NCBI GenBank assembly: GCA_946411505.1
Contig: CAMKEG010000001.1
Location: forward strand, 1 to 64,000
Origin: an uncultured Treponema sp.
Lineage (GTDB): Bacteria > Spirochaetota > Spirochaetia > Treponematales > Treponemataceae
Length of the DNA: 64,000 bases
Direction: 5' to 3'
Below are positions 55,419 through 64,000 of this stretch, piece by piece. Under the pieces are notes generated by a model. The model made no database searches. It was not told the DNA's origin and saw only the letters and a program-made list of their open reading frames with translations. Made by a program: the position numbers and the translations under genes. The number at the start of each line of letters is the position of its first letter. Positions within the stretch are counted from its first letter, which is position 1.

Positions 55419-58400
55419 TTGTATAAGCCGGTAGATCCCAAAGCGGAATTTCCCAAGCAGGAAGAAGAAATCTTAAAATATTGGAGCGACAACGACATCT
55501 TTAAAAAGTCCATCTCCCAGCGCGAGGGCGCGGAAGAGTTCATCTTTTACGACGGACCGCCCTTTGCAACGGGCCTTCCTCACTTTGGCCACTTCATTCC
55601 TTCGACAATAAAAGACATCATTCCCCGATACCAGACTATGCGCGGAAAGCGCGTAGACCGCCGCTTTGGCTGGGACTGCCACGGCCTTCCGGTGGAAAAT
55701 TTGATAGAAAAAGAGCTTGGAATCAACTCCAAGCATGAAATCGAAGAGTACGGCGTGGCAAACTTCAACGAAAAGTGCCGCGCTTCTGTCCTTAAATACA
55801 CGGGCGAATGGCGAAAAACCATCACTCGCATGGGCCGCTGGGTTGACTTTGACCGCGACTACAAGACGATGAACCCCGACTATATGGAGTCGATTTGGTG
55901 GGTTGCAAAAAGCCTTTGGGACAAGGGCTTGATTTACGAGGGAAAGTACATCCTTCCTTACTGCCCGCGCTGTTCCACTGTTCTTTCAAGCCACGAATTG
56001 GCGCAGGGCTACAAGGAAGTCCAAGACCCGGCGATTACGATTCGCTTTAAGATTACCGCCGCGCCAAAGGGAATTGACGACCCAAGCTTGGCTGACGGAA
56101 AGACATACTTTTTGGCCTGGACAACGACTCCGTGGACGCTGCCTTCTAACCAAGGCTTGGCGATGGGCCCGGACATCGACTACGTAAAAATCTTGGACAA
56201 GGATTCTGGCGACCATTACATCTTGGCCGAAAGCCGCCTTGGCGCCTACTACAAGGACGCGGCCGAATACGAGGTGGTCTACAAGAAAAAGGGAAAGGAC
56301 TTTGTCGGCGCAAAATACGAGCCGCTCTTTCCTTACTTTGAAAAGCTTTCCAAAAACGAAGACGGCTCAGACGGCGCCTTTAGGCTCTTTAACGCCGACT
56401 ACGTTTCGACGGAAGACGGAACTGGCATCGTCCACTTGGCTCCCAGCTTTGGCGAAGACGACAGCCAAGTCTTTAAAAAGGAAAACGCCGGAAAAGACGC
56501 GAAGGCGCAGATTCCTTTTGTGGAGCCGATTGACGCCGAATGCAAATTCACAAAGGAAGTTCCCGACTACCAAGGCCGCTTTGTAAAGGAAGCGGACAAG
56601 GACATCATGGACCGCCTTAAAAAAGAAGGAAAGCTTGTAAAGCGCGACCAAATAAAGCACCAATACCCGCACTGCTGGAGATGCGGCTCTCCGCTGATTT
56701 ACCGCGGAATCGGAAGCTGGTTCGTAAAGGTCGCCGGAAAGAACGACAAGCTTTTAAAGGCCAACAGCCAAATCAAATGGCAGCCGGGCCACATAAAGGA
56801 AGGCCGCTTCGGAAAGTGGCTTGAAGGCGCTCGCGACTGGGCCGTAAGCCGAAACCGCTATTGGGGAAACCCGATTCCGATTTGGAAGTGCCCCGACTGC
56901 GGAAAAACTGTATGCGTCGGAAGCCGCCAAGAGCTAAAGGAGCTTAGCGGAATTTATCCCGACGACTTGCACAAGCAGTTTGTGGACAAAATTGAAATCC
57001 CATGTTCTTGCGGCGGCAAGATGAAGCGCATTCCCGAAGTCTTTGACTGCTGGTTTGAGTCGGGCAGCATGCCTTACGCGCAGCTTCACTATCCCTTTGA
57101 GAACAAGGAGTTTTTTGAAAAGCATTTCCCCGCCGACTTCATCAGCGAAGGCCTTGACCAAACGCGCGGCTGGTTCTACACGCTCACGGTTTTGGCCGCC
57201 GAGCTTTTTGACAAGCCCGCATTCAAAAACTGCATCGTAAACGGCTTGGTTTTGGCAAGCGACGGCCGCAAGATGTCCAAGTCGCTCAAAAACTACACCG
57301 ACCCTGTAGAAGCGATAAACATGTTCGGAGCGGACGCCTTGCGCTTGTTCCTGATGCACTCGGCGGTGGTGAAGGCCGACGACCTTCGCTATTCCGACGA
57401 CGGAGTAAAGGAAGTCCTTAAGTCGATCTTGATTCCGCTTTGGAACAGCTACTCGTTCTTTGTCACATACGCCAACATCGACAAGATTCAGCCCAACGGA
57501 AAGCTGTTTGAAAAAGCCTTGCCGCAAAATCCGCTTGACCGCTGGATTTTGAGCGTGACCCAGTCTTTGGTGAAGAACGTGGGCGAGGCTCTTGACGACT
57601 ACGACCTTAGCGGAGCGATTGACCCGATCGTGGCCTTCATCGACCAGCTGAACAACTGGTACATCCGCCGAAGCCGCCGCCGCTTTTGGAAGAGCGAAAA
57701 CGATTCCGACAAGTCGGAAGCCTACGAGGCCTTGTACTTGGCGCTTAAGACATTCGCGCAAGTCAGCGCTCCCTTCGTTCCCTTTATCGCCGAGCAGATT
57801 TGGCAAAACCTAAAAGTCTCTGGCGACGCCGAAAGCGTTCACCTTAGCGACTGGCCGGCCTACAATGAGGCTTGGCATGACCAGGCCCTTGAGTTCAAGA
57901 TGGCCACCGTTCAAAAGGCCGTGTCAATGGGCCACAGCCTTAGAAACCAGTTCAACATAAAGAACCGCCAGCCCTTGGCCGCCGTCGCCCTTGTGACGCG
58001 CGACGCCGAGGAAAAGAAAGTCTTGGCCGAGATGGAAGACGCGATTCGCGAAGAGCTTAACGTAAAGAAAGTCGTTTTCCATGACCGCGAGGACGAGCTT
58101 GTCGAATACAAGGCCAAGGCCAACTTTAAGGTTCTTGGAAAAGAGCTTGGCGGCTTGATGAAGCTTGCCGCCACAAAAATCGCCGCGCTTGGCCAGGAAG
58201 AAATCCAGTCAATCTTGGACGGCTCAAAGCTTTCTCTTGACGTTGAAGGAAAGAGCGTCGACTTGACCGAAGAAAAAATCATCGTCGAGCGAATCGAAAA
58301 GGAAGGCCTTAAGGTTGTCAACGACGGAACGCTTACCGTGGGTCTTGAGACCAACATCACCGACGAGCTTAAGAAGGAAGGCTGGGCGCGCGACTTGGTT

Positions 58401-58622
58401 CGCGGTATCCAAAACCTCCGCAAGGAATCCGGCCTTAGCGTTACCGACCGAATCAAGCTTATGGTCTTTGGCGACGACGAGCTTAAGGACGCGTGGACAA
58501 TGTTCGCGGACTTTGTGGCCGGCGAAACCTTGGCCGCGAGCGCCGAGTGGACCGCGGTTGACGGCGGCGTTGTGATTGACGCCGACGACAAAAAATGGAG
58601 CGTCAAAATTGAAAAGAACTAG
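55419..58622 (+). CDS. ileS: Isoleucyl-tRNA synthetase (TTG start)
   Basis: GPPFATGLPHFGHF (HIGH), GRKMSKSLKNYTDPV (KMSKS), SD aaaggag 55405-55411, TTG at 55419. Confidence 0.96.
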   Translation: MYKPVDPKAEFPKQEEEILKYWSDNDIFKKSISQREGAEEFIFYDGPPFATGLPHFGHFIPSTIKDIIPRYQTMRGKRVDRRFGWDCHGLPVENLIEKELGINSKHEIEEYGVANFNEKCRASVLKYTGEWRKTITRMGRWVDFDRDYKTMNPDYMESIWWVAKSLWDKGLIYEGKYILPYCPRCSTVLSSHELAQGYKEVQDPAITIRFKITAAPKGIDDPSLADGKTYFLAWTTTPWTLPSNQGLAMGPDIDYVKILDKDSGDHYILAESRLGAYYKDAAEYEVVYKKKGKDFVGAKYEPLFPYFEKLSKNEDGSDGAFRLFNADYVSTEDGTGIVHLAPSFGEDDSQVFKKENAGKDAKAQIPFVEPIDAECKFTKEVPDYQGRFVKEADKDIMDRLKKEGKLVKRDQIKHQYPHCWRCGSPLIYRGIGSWFVKVAGKNDKLLKANSQIKWQPGHIKEGRFGKWLEGARDWAVSRNRYWGNPIPIWKCPDCGKTVCVGSRQELKELSGIYPDDLHKQFVDKIEIPCSCGGKMKRIPEVFDCWFESGSMPYAQLHYPFENKEFFEKHFPADFISEGLDQTRGWFYTLTVLAAELFDKPAFKNCIVNGLVLASDGRKMSKSLKNYTDPVEAINMFGADALRLFLMHSAVVKADDLRYSDDGVKEVLKSILIPLWNSYSFFVTYANIDKIQPNGKLFEKALPQNPLDRWILSVTQSLVKNVGEALDDYDLSGAIDPIVAFIDQLNNWYIRRSRRRFWKSENDSDKSEAYEALYLALKTFAQVSAPFVPFIAEQIWQNLKVSGDAESVHLSDWPAYNEAWHDQALEFKMATVQKAVSMGHSLRNQFNIKNRQPLAAVALVTRDAEEKKVLAEMEDAIREELNVKKVVFHDREDELVEYKAKANFKVLGKELGGLMKLAATKIAALGQEEIQSILDGSKLSLDVEGKSVDLTEEKIIVERIEKEGLKVVNDGTLTVGLETNITDELKKEGWARDLVRGIQNLRKESGLSVTDRIKLMVFGDDELKDAWTMFADFVAGETLAASAEWTAVDGGVVIDADDKKWSVKIEKN

Positions 58623-59529
58623 CGCTTTCGTATTTGCGGCCGCGGCTCTTTCCGCTTTTTTGTTCTTGGCCTCGTGCGCCACAGTGGCCGGAAAAAGCGT
58701 CAAGGTCAACGCCTTTGACACCCTTGATTCGGACGCCTTGGTTTATATGAGCGTTCCGGTGGGCGTTCACAGCGAGTTGACAAACGGCATCTTAAAGGCG
58801 ATGATTGGAAACGACGTTTCGGACAAGTACATAAAGAACGTCACCGACAGCATTTCGCGCGTTTATGTCGGAATCGGAAGCCCTGAGAATCGAAACCGCC
58901 TTCAAGTGGCTTGCGACGGAACGATGTCGACGGCCTCAAAATTGGCCTTGGCCACAAGCGGATATTTTGACAAACATGTTCAAAACGTCAACATGGCCGG
59001 CCTTTATCAAGTGTACACGGAAAAAAGGTCTGGAATTAAAATCTGCGTTCCGGGAAGCGACTTGATTTTGCTTGGAAGCGACATCGCTCCGCAAATAAAG
59101 AGGTATGACATTGAGGCCAACTCGCAGATTGTCTCAAGCTTCGTTTCCGTGGAAAACATGAACGATGTTGAATGGAAGGAGAGCGAGGCCTATAAGTTTG
59201 TGGGGGACGCCGAGACAAACAACGTTCGCCTTTTTATGAACAAGCCGATGTCGTTCATCACAAATCTTTTGGGAACAAGCCTTTCGTCCGCTATTTTCCA
59301 ATTGAACTACATAGAGGGCGAGTTTACAAAGTTGCCTTCAGGAAAGTATTCCGTTGACCTTAACATGGAATTTTCAAAGGACAACTTAATCGCAAAGGCC
59401 GCGGCCTTCCTTAAGGTCGCGCTTTTGATGACAGACTCAAAGGTCGTTCAAAACGACGAGCGCCATCTTTCCGTCCAAGGAATTCAAGTGTCGCTCTCTC
59501 AAATGCAAAAAATGCTCGGCATAAATTAA
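58609..59529 (+). CDS. Hypothetical lipoprotein (probable TTG start overlapping ileS)
   Basis: LKRTSAFVFAAAALSAFLFLASCATV lipobox. Confidence 0.65.
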   Translation: MKRTSAFVFAAAALSAFLFLASCATVAGKSVKVNAFDTLDSDALVYMSVPVGVHSELTNGILKAMIGNDVSDKYIKNVTDSISRVYVGIGSPENRNRLQVACDGTMSTASKLALATSGYFDKHVQNVNMAGLYQVYTEKRSGIKICVPGSDLILLGSDIAPQIKRYDIEANSQIVSSFVSVENMNDVEWKESEAYKFVGDAETNNVRLFMNKPMSFITNLLGTSLSSAIFQLNYIEGEFTKLPSGKYSVDLNMEFSKDNLIAKAAAFLKVALLMTDSKVVQNDERHLSVQGIQVSLSQMQKMLGIN

Positions 59530-59552
59530 CGGTAAAAATATAGGAGGCAATT

Positions 59553-60593
59553 ATGGCGGAAGACAAAATTATTCTAAAAGCGGAAGACCTTGACGGCTAT
59601 CTTACGGAAGGCGACCAGGCCGACCTTAAAAACTTGGCCGCAATGTACGAAGAGACGATGAAGGCTTTCGCGCCTCTTGACCAAGCCAAGACCATCGAAC
59701 AGTTTGACAAGATGGGCCATGTGATGCAGGACATCCTTAAAAAGCATCCCTCAATCAAAGTTTTTTCTTTTGAAACGGAGGAGGGAAGCCACGCCGAGGC
59801 AAGCCACGTAATCTCTAAGCTGCGCAACATCAAGACAGGAAACCACGAGTTTGTCTACTACACCCAGCGCGCGTACGAAATGCTTTTTAGGCTTGCCTAC
59901 ACTGGCCCGCATTCCGACAAAAAGAACTACATCGTCACTCCAACGCCGGTCAACAATCCCGTGCAAAATTACGCGGTGCACAAGATTCCTGACATTGACT
60001 CGGAGATTTCCAATTCCGTAATGTGCGTCATGTTGCGCGGCGCCCTTTTGCCCAGCATAATCATGTCAAAGGAAATAGAGGAGTATTCCTCAAACGGATA
60101 CGTCACGCCGTTCGCGCTCTTTAAAATCAACCGCGACGACACCAAGCACGAAAACGACATGCAGTACATTCTTGACTTAAAGAAGTCCTTCTTCAACCTT
60201 GAGCAGTTGGACGGAAAGGACTTGATTTTCGCCGACCCGATGAACGCCACGGGCGGCTCCCTTGTGACTGTCGTAAAATACCTTCAAAGCCAAGGCGTCA
60301 AGCCGCGCTCAATCAAGTTCTTCAACATCATCTCGGCGCTAAAGGGCTCTTTGCGCATCAGCCGCGCGCTTGAAAATTGCGTCTGCTACACATTGTGGAT
60401 GGATCCGGCCCTTAACAAGAGCGCCTACATCATGCCGGGCCTTGGCGACGCCGGAGACCGCCTTAACGGCTGCGACAAAAAGGAAAATCCCCGCAACATC
60501 ATTCGCCTTATCGCCAATTACGGAAGCACCATCAACGGTTTGTACAACTCGCAGCTTGCCGAAATTGAGTCGATGGTTTTGGACAAAAACTGA
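59553..60593 (+). CDS. Uracil phosphoribosyltransferase-like protein with N-terminal extension
   Basis: [36 protein letters not shown] (PRPP loop); [16 protein letters not shown]. Confidence 0.8.
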   Translation: MAEDKIILKAEDLDGYLTEGDQADLKNLAAMYEETMKAFAPLDQAKTIEQFDKMGHVMQDILKKHPSIKVFSFETEEGSHAEASHVISKLRNIKTGNHEFVYYTQRAYEMLFRLAYTGPHSDKKNYIVTPTPVNNPVQNYAVHKIPDIDSEISNSVMCVMLRGALLPSIIMSKEIEEYSSNGYVTPFALFKINRDDTKHENDMQYILDLKKSFFNLEQLDGKDLIFADPMNATGGSLVTVVKYLQSQGVKPRSIKFFNIISALKGSLRISRALENCVCYTLWMDPALNKSAYIMPGLGDAGDRLNGCDKKENPRNIIRLIANYGSTINGLYNSQLAEIESMVLDKN

Positions 60594-61240
60594 TGTCAAG
60601 AAGCGCCGCCTTAATCGCGATTTTTTTGCTGGGATTCGCCTCTTGCAGCACGACTCAATTTTTGGTTCCTGGAGCCAAGAAAGTCGCGATTGGAAATATT
60701 TATGTTGAGTATTACAACATAGCCGAGGAATACGCAAAAATTCCCAATTACACAAAGGCGGCGGAGTTTTATCTAAAGGCCGCCAGCAACAAGCAAATTT
60801 CAAACGCCGCTTATTTTAAGGCGGGACGGTCTTACGCCCTGGCAAAAAATTGGGAGAAGGCGCTTGAGGTTTATTCGGAAATTCAAAGGCATGACAAGGA
60901 CAATCTCAGCGTAAAGGAAAGTTTGGCTTACATCTACGCGATGAGCAATGACTTTGAAAAGGCGGAGCGTCTGTACCTTGAGCTGATAACGACAAATCCC
61001 AACGTTGCCCAGACCTTGGTTAACTATACGATTGTTCTTGTTACCTTGGAAAAGTACGAGGAAGCCGCAAAGCAGCTTGAAGTGATAAAAGAAAAATTTC
61101 CCGACGAAGAAAAAATCTCTTCTTTGGAAGAAAAAATCAAGGCGGCCCTTACGCCTCCGACAAACCAAAGCGAAGGGCAAATTCCGCCGGAATTGCAGCA
61201 GCCAGAGTTTGACTCAGGCTCCGGCAAAGTAGTCCCTTAA
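60593..61240 (+). CDS. TPR lipoprotein
   Basis: LIAIFLLGFASCSTT lipobox; NYTKAAEFYLKAASNKQISNAAYFKAGRSYALAKNWEKALEVYSEIQR; ATGA overlap with upstream gene. Confidence 0.75.
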   Translation: MSRSAALIAIFLLGFASCSTTQFLVPGAKKVAIGNIYVEYYNIAEEYAKIPNYTKAAEFYLKAASNKQISNAAYFKAGRSYALAKNWEKALEVYSEIQRHDKDNLSVKESLAYIYAMSNDFEKAERLYLELITTNPNVAQTLVNYTIVLVTLEKYEEAAKQLEVIKEKFPDEEKISSLEEKIKAALTPPTNQSEGQIPPELQQPEFDSGSGKVVP

Positions 61241-61241
61241 A

Positions 61242-62549
61242 TCATTCTTCCGTTGTTTCTGCGGCGGCTTCTGTCGTTTGGCCGCCAATAAATTTGCGGT
61301 ACTTGTCAGGATCCACCCTAAAAGCGATTATAGGAGAGTCCTCTTTTTCGCCGGCATGAAGCAAGGCTTGTTCGGCTTCGTTCTTCAGGCGCTCGGCGGA
61401 AATCAGGCGCAGGGAGCGGCTTGAGATTCCGATTTGCGGCTTTGTCTTTTCGCCTGCCGCCGTCAAGGTTCCCAGCAAGTTTGAGTGAAGGACTTCCGCG
61501 CTTTGCAAGGCTTGGTCAATGTCCTTGTTTTGCACTATGACGGCAAAAGCGTCTTCCTTATACTCAAAAATAAAGTCTTTGAACTGGAAGAAGTCCAGCA
61601 AACTTTGGCAAATGTTTCCGTAGTAGTCCGATTCTTTTGTCATGCCGGGAATTTTTATGATTGCAAGGGCCAAATCGTGCTCGCTTGACGCGGCCCTCAC
61701 CAATTCCGACTCAAGCCTGGCGTTAAGGTAAGACTCCCAGCCAAAGCCGCTTGTAGGGGAGAACAAGCCTTGCTCTCCTCTTGGCGCCGGAATGTCGTTG
61801 TCTTCCTGCGCCTCGCCTTGGCCTTCGGGCATTTGCGCCTGCTGGTCGGCGTAAGCGTTTTCAAGTGGATTGTAGTCAACCTTTTCGTCCTCGCTTGTTT
61901 CCTTTTCCAAGCCGTCCTGTTCCGGCTCCTCGCTTTGTTCGGGCGCGGCGTCGGCGGGAGCCTCTTCCTTTGTGTCGGCCTCTTCGTCAAAGAGGGATTC
62001 GCCAAAATCGTCCTTTACGTCAGTTTCCTTAAAGTTGACGTCGTCTTCGGATTTTTCTGAGACGCCAAGGTAAAGGTACATCAACAAGACGCAGGCGGCC
62101 AAGGTTCCTGCCAAGATTGCGATGAAGGCGATTTTTGCCCTGTAAAAAATGATTGCCGGGGGAACCGTGTAAATGCCGGCGCTCAAGCGGATGTCCGCGC
62201 CGTCTCCGCCGACAATCCTTGTGCTGAACGTCTTTACAAAGGCGGAAGTTTGCGACGCCCCGTTCATAGGATATTTGTAGGCTTCCTTTCCGTTGACCTC
62301 TAGGGAGATGGAGTCAAAGATGTCGGGCGAGCCGACGGCGGAATTGAAAAGATTTAGAAATTCTTTTGAGCCGCTTGCGTATATTCCGCTGGCTTCCGCC
62401 GCTCGGGAAGACAGCTTTTCAAATTTGGCTCCGGCGACCTTCAAGCCGGATTTATAGTCTGAATAAACGCAGACGCCCAATGCAATGATTGTCACGATGA
62501 AAACGCCGGCTATAGCCAGCGTCGCGATTGTTATGCCCCTCTTCTTCAT
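61242..62549 (-). CDS. Membrane protein with degenerate GGDEF-like domain
   Basis: Two TM segments, acidic linker, then SYLNARLESELVRAASSEHDLALAIIKI...FEYKEDAFAVIVQNKDIDQALQSAEVL...IGISSRSLRLISAERLKNEAEQALLHA. Confidence 0.6.
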   Translation of the reverse strand: MKKRGITIATLAIAGVFIVTIIALGVCVYSDYKSGLKVAGAKFEKLSSRAAEASGIYASGSKEFLNLFNSAVGSPDIFDSISLEVNGKEAYKYPMNGASQTSAFVKTFSTRIVGGDGADIRLSAGIYTVPPAIIFYRAKIAFIAILAGTLAACVLLMYLYLGVSEKSEDDVNFKETDVKDDFGESLFDEEADTKEEAPADAAPEQSEEPEQDGLEKETSEDEKVDYNPLENAYADQQAQMPEGQGEAQEDNDIPAPRGEQGLFSPTSGFGWESYLNARLESELVRAASSEHDLALAIIKIPGMTKESDYYGNICQSLLDFFQFKDFIFEYKEDAFAVIVQNKDIDQALQSAEVLHSNLLGTLTAAGEKTKPQIGISSRSLRLISAERLKNEAEQALLHAGEKEDSPIIAFRVDPDKYRKFIGGQTTEAAAETTEE

Positions 62550-64000
62550 ATCCTGCTATTATACAATAGAATTCTTTCTAGCGCAAGTTTTTTCGCTTCT
62601 TTTGTTGAAATTTTATTGGCTCCGGCCTTGTTCCTGCAAAAGGCCATGTAGGGCAAAAGCGCGGAAAGTTGCGGCAAAAGCTCGTCGCTGTTTTCAATTT
62701 CCTCAAGGCCGCTTTTTAACGCGGCCTTAAATTTGTCAAAGTCCATTTTGTTTTGGCTTAGAATTTTTTTGTTTTGCCCGCATGAAAGCTTGCAATGGTA
62801 GTCAAAGCCCTTTCTGCAGAAATTTTCCTTTCCCAAAAATTCTTCCAATGAATTTTGGTATGAAAGCAGAACCTCGTTTTGCAAAAAACCGGCGGCGTTT
62901 TTTTGGAGCGGCGTCCTGAACATCAACCTTGCGTAGGCGCTTTGGCTGTTATGGACGCGGCTTTCATCCTTCTTGTAAAGGTCGTCCAAGTAGCTTCCCC
63001 TGGCGTATGGCTTTCCTTGCGAGTAGGCGAAGTCCGCGCCAAAAATTTCAATGTCGGAAAAGCCGCAATTTTTGGCAAAGTCCAGCGCCGCCATCGTCAC
63101 CGTGCCGCCGCCGCTTTGAAGCCTTGCGAACGGGTTTTCGCAGCAAAGCCCCGCCAACGTAATTAATGGATGGCCGCCGTTTGAAAAAATAATCTTCCCG
63201 CCCTTATTATAAACAAAATTCGCGATTGAATGGTTTGCGGCCAAGTCCAGGACAAAAATTGTGTCCTTGTCAAAAGGCGCGTTGAAATGCTCCGCGCTCA
63301 AGGCTTGCGCGTCAATCGAGACGGCGGCGTCGACTTTAATGTTCCTTCGCTTCAAAATTTTGTAGCCGGTGTCGGTCGCTATTACAAAATATTTTTCCCT
63401 TCGCTCTTCAAGCGTCTTTAGGCTTTGGTCAAGGCTGGGGCCGGCGGCGATTATGGCCGCCGTCTTTTCCGTGTCAACATCGATTTCCTTGCGCGGCGAC
63501 TCTTGCGATTTTTTTAGCGTTTGCAAGTTGCAAAAAATGTTTTTTTGCCAAAGGCCGCCAAAGCGCGCCTGCACTGAATAATCCGCGCTCACTTTTTTTA
63601 GGCAGCCCTTTATTCTTTCCATGACGCTTTGGCACAGGCTTTCGTCTTCCTGCGCCCAAGGCCTTAAGGCCGCGATTTGCAAGTCCCCGTAATAGGCCGG
63701 CAAATAATTGTTGACAATCGCTTCCTCCAAATCGTTGGGGCGGGCGGCGGCGCAAAAAATAACCCTGCCGTCCCTAAACAGCTCGGAAACGCAAGGAATG
63801 TTTGTTTTTAAAAAATCCAGGTCTTCAAGACTGTTTTCAACCGCTATGATTTTTGAGCTGGGGTTTCTTTCAAGCAATGACTGTATGTGGTATCCGCCGC
63901 CCGCTCCTAAAATTATCGCGAACGAAAAATTTTGCGCTTGCGGCAAAAAGTTTTGGGCTTCCCGCTCCGGGTTGTACTTTGAGTGCGCCGGCCTTCCGGA
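62546..64000 (-). CDS. Motility-associated factor (Maf/DUF115) glycosyltransferase-family protein, N-terminus beyond window
   Basis: Reading frame stays open to 64000 (SGRPAHSKYNPEREAQNFLPQAQNF); FAIILGAGGGYHIQSLLER; AAIIAAGPSLDQSLKTLEERREKYFVIATDTGYKILKRRNIKVDAAVSIDAQ. Confidence 0.82.
   Translation of the reverse strand, partial: SGRPAHSKYNPEREAQNFLPQAQNFSFAIILGAGGGYHIQSLLERNPSSKIIAVENSLEDLDFLKTNIPCVSELFRDGRVIFCAAARPNDLEEAIVNNYLPAYYGDLQIAALRPWAQEDESLCQSVMERIKGCLKKVSADYSVQARFGGLWQKNIFCNLQTLKKSQESPRKEIDVDTEKTAAIIAAGPSLDQSLKTLEERREKYFVIATDTGYKILKRRNIKVDAAVSIDAQALSAEHFNAPFDKDTIFVLDLAANHSIANFVYNKGGKIIFSNGGHPLITLAGLCCENPFARLQSGGGTVTMAALDFAKNCGFSDIEIFGADFAYSQGKPYARGSYLDDLYKKDESRVHNSQSAYARLMFRTPLQKNAAGFLQNEVLLSYQNSLEEFLGKENFCRKGFDYHCKLSCGQNKKILSQNKMDFDKFKAALKSGLEEIENSDELLPQLSALLPYMAFCRNKAGANKISTKEAKKLALERILLYNSRI

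Noticed and set aside
56934-57806. 290-aa ORF opposite ileS
   Set aside because: Antisense shadow ORF within a core synthetase.

Overview
Window from a spirochaete chromosome, most likely Treponema-like. This is inferred from a FlaA filament-sheath gene, a spiro-SPASM-like protein and many Spirochaetes-type lipoproteins; no database search was run. It opens inside the 3' end of a 5S rRNA gene, followed by about 800 bp of decayed, duplicated 5S-tail/terminator-like sequence. Next is a surface-lipoprotein gene whose -35/-10 spacer contains a 9-G homopolymer. Core genes include rpsB-tsf-frr-uppS-cdsA-dxr-rseP, glgA, coaD, ilvD, ilvB, ligA, trmB and ileS, plus tRNA-Arg(CCG) and tRNA-Glu(TTC). Accessory content: two giant tandem beta-helix lipoproteins (one ending in a formylglycine-generating-enzyme/C-lectin-fold domain, one in BspA-type LRRs), an Rpn/PD-(D/E)XK nuclease with a strong internal start site, and a probable sugar-activation/glycosylation operon upstream of flaA. 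That operon contains a cytidylyltransferase + PseG-like + methyltransferase fusion, and a Maf/DUF115 protein runs off the right edge. Leading candidates for new biology: (i) a 51-nt intergenic element upstream of both glgA and ligA with two compensatory base-pair changes, (ii) the poly-G promoter, (iii) the gene-within-gene Rpn locus with a terminator-like leader, (iv) the triple-domain fusion, (v) a pair of divergent, apparently leaderless promoters in a 46-bp gap. No CRISPR array, reverse transcriptase, IS element or prophage was seen.
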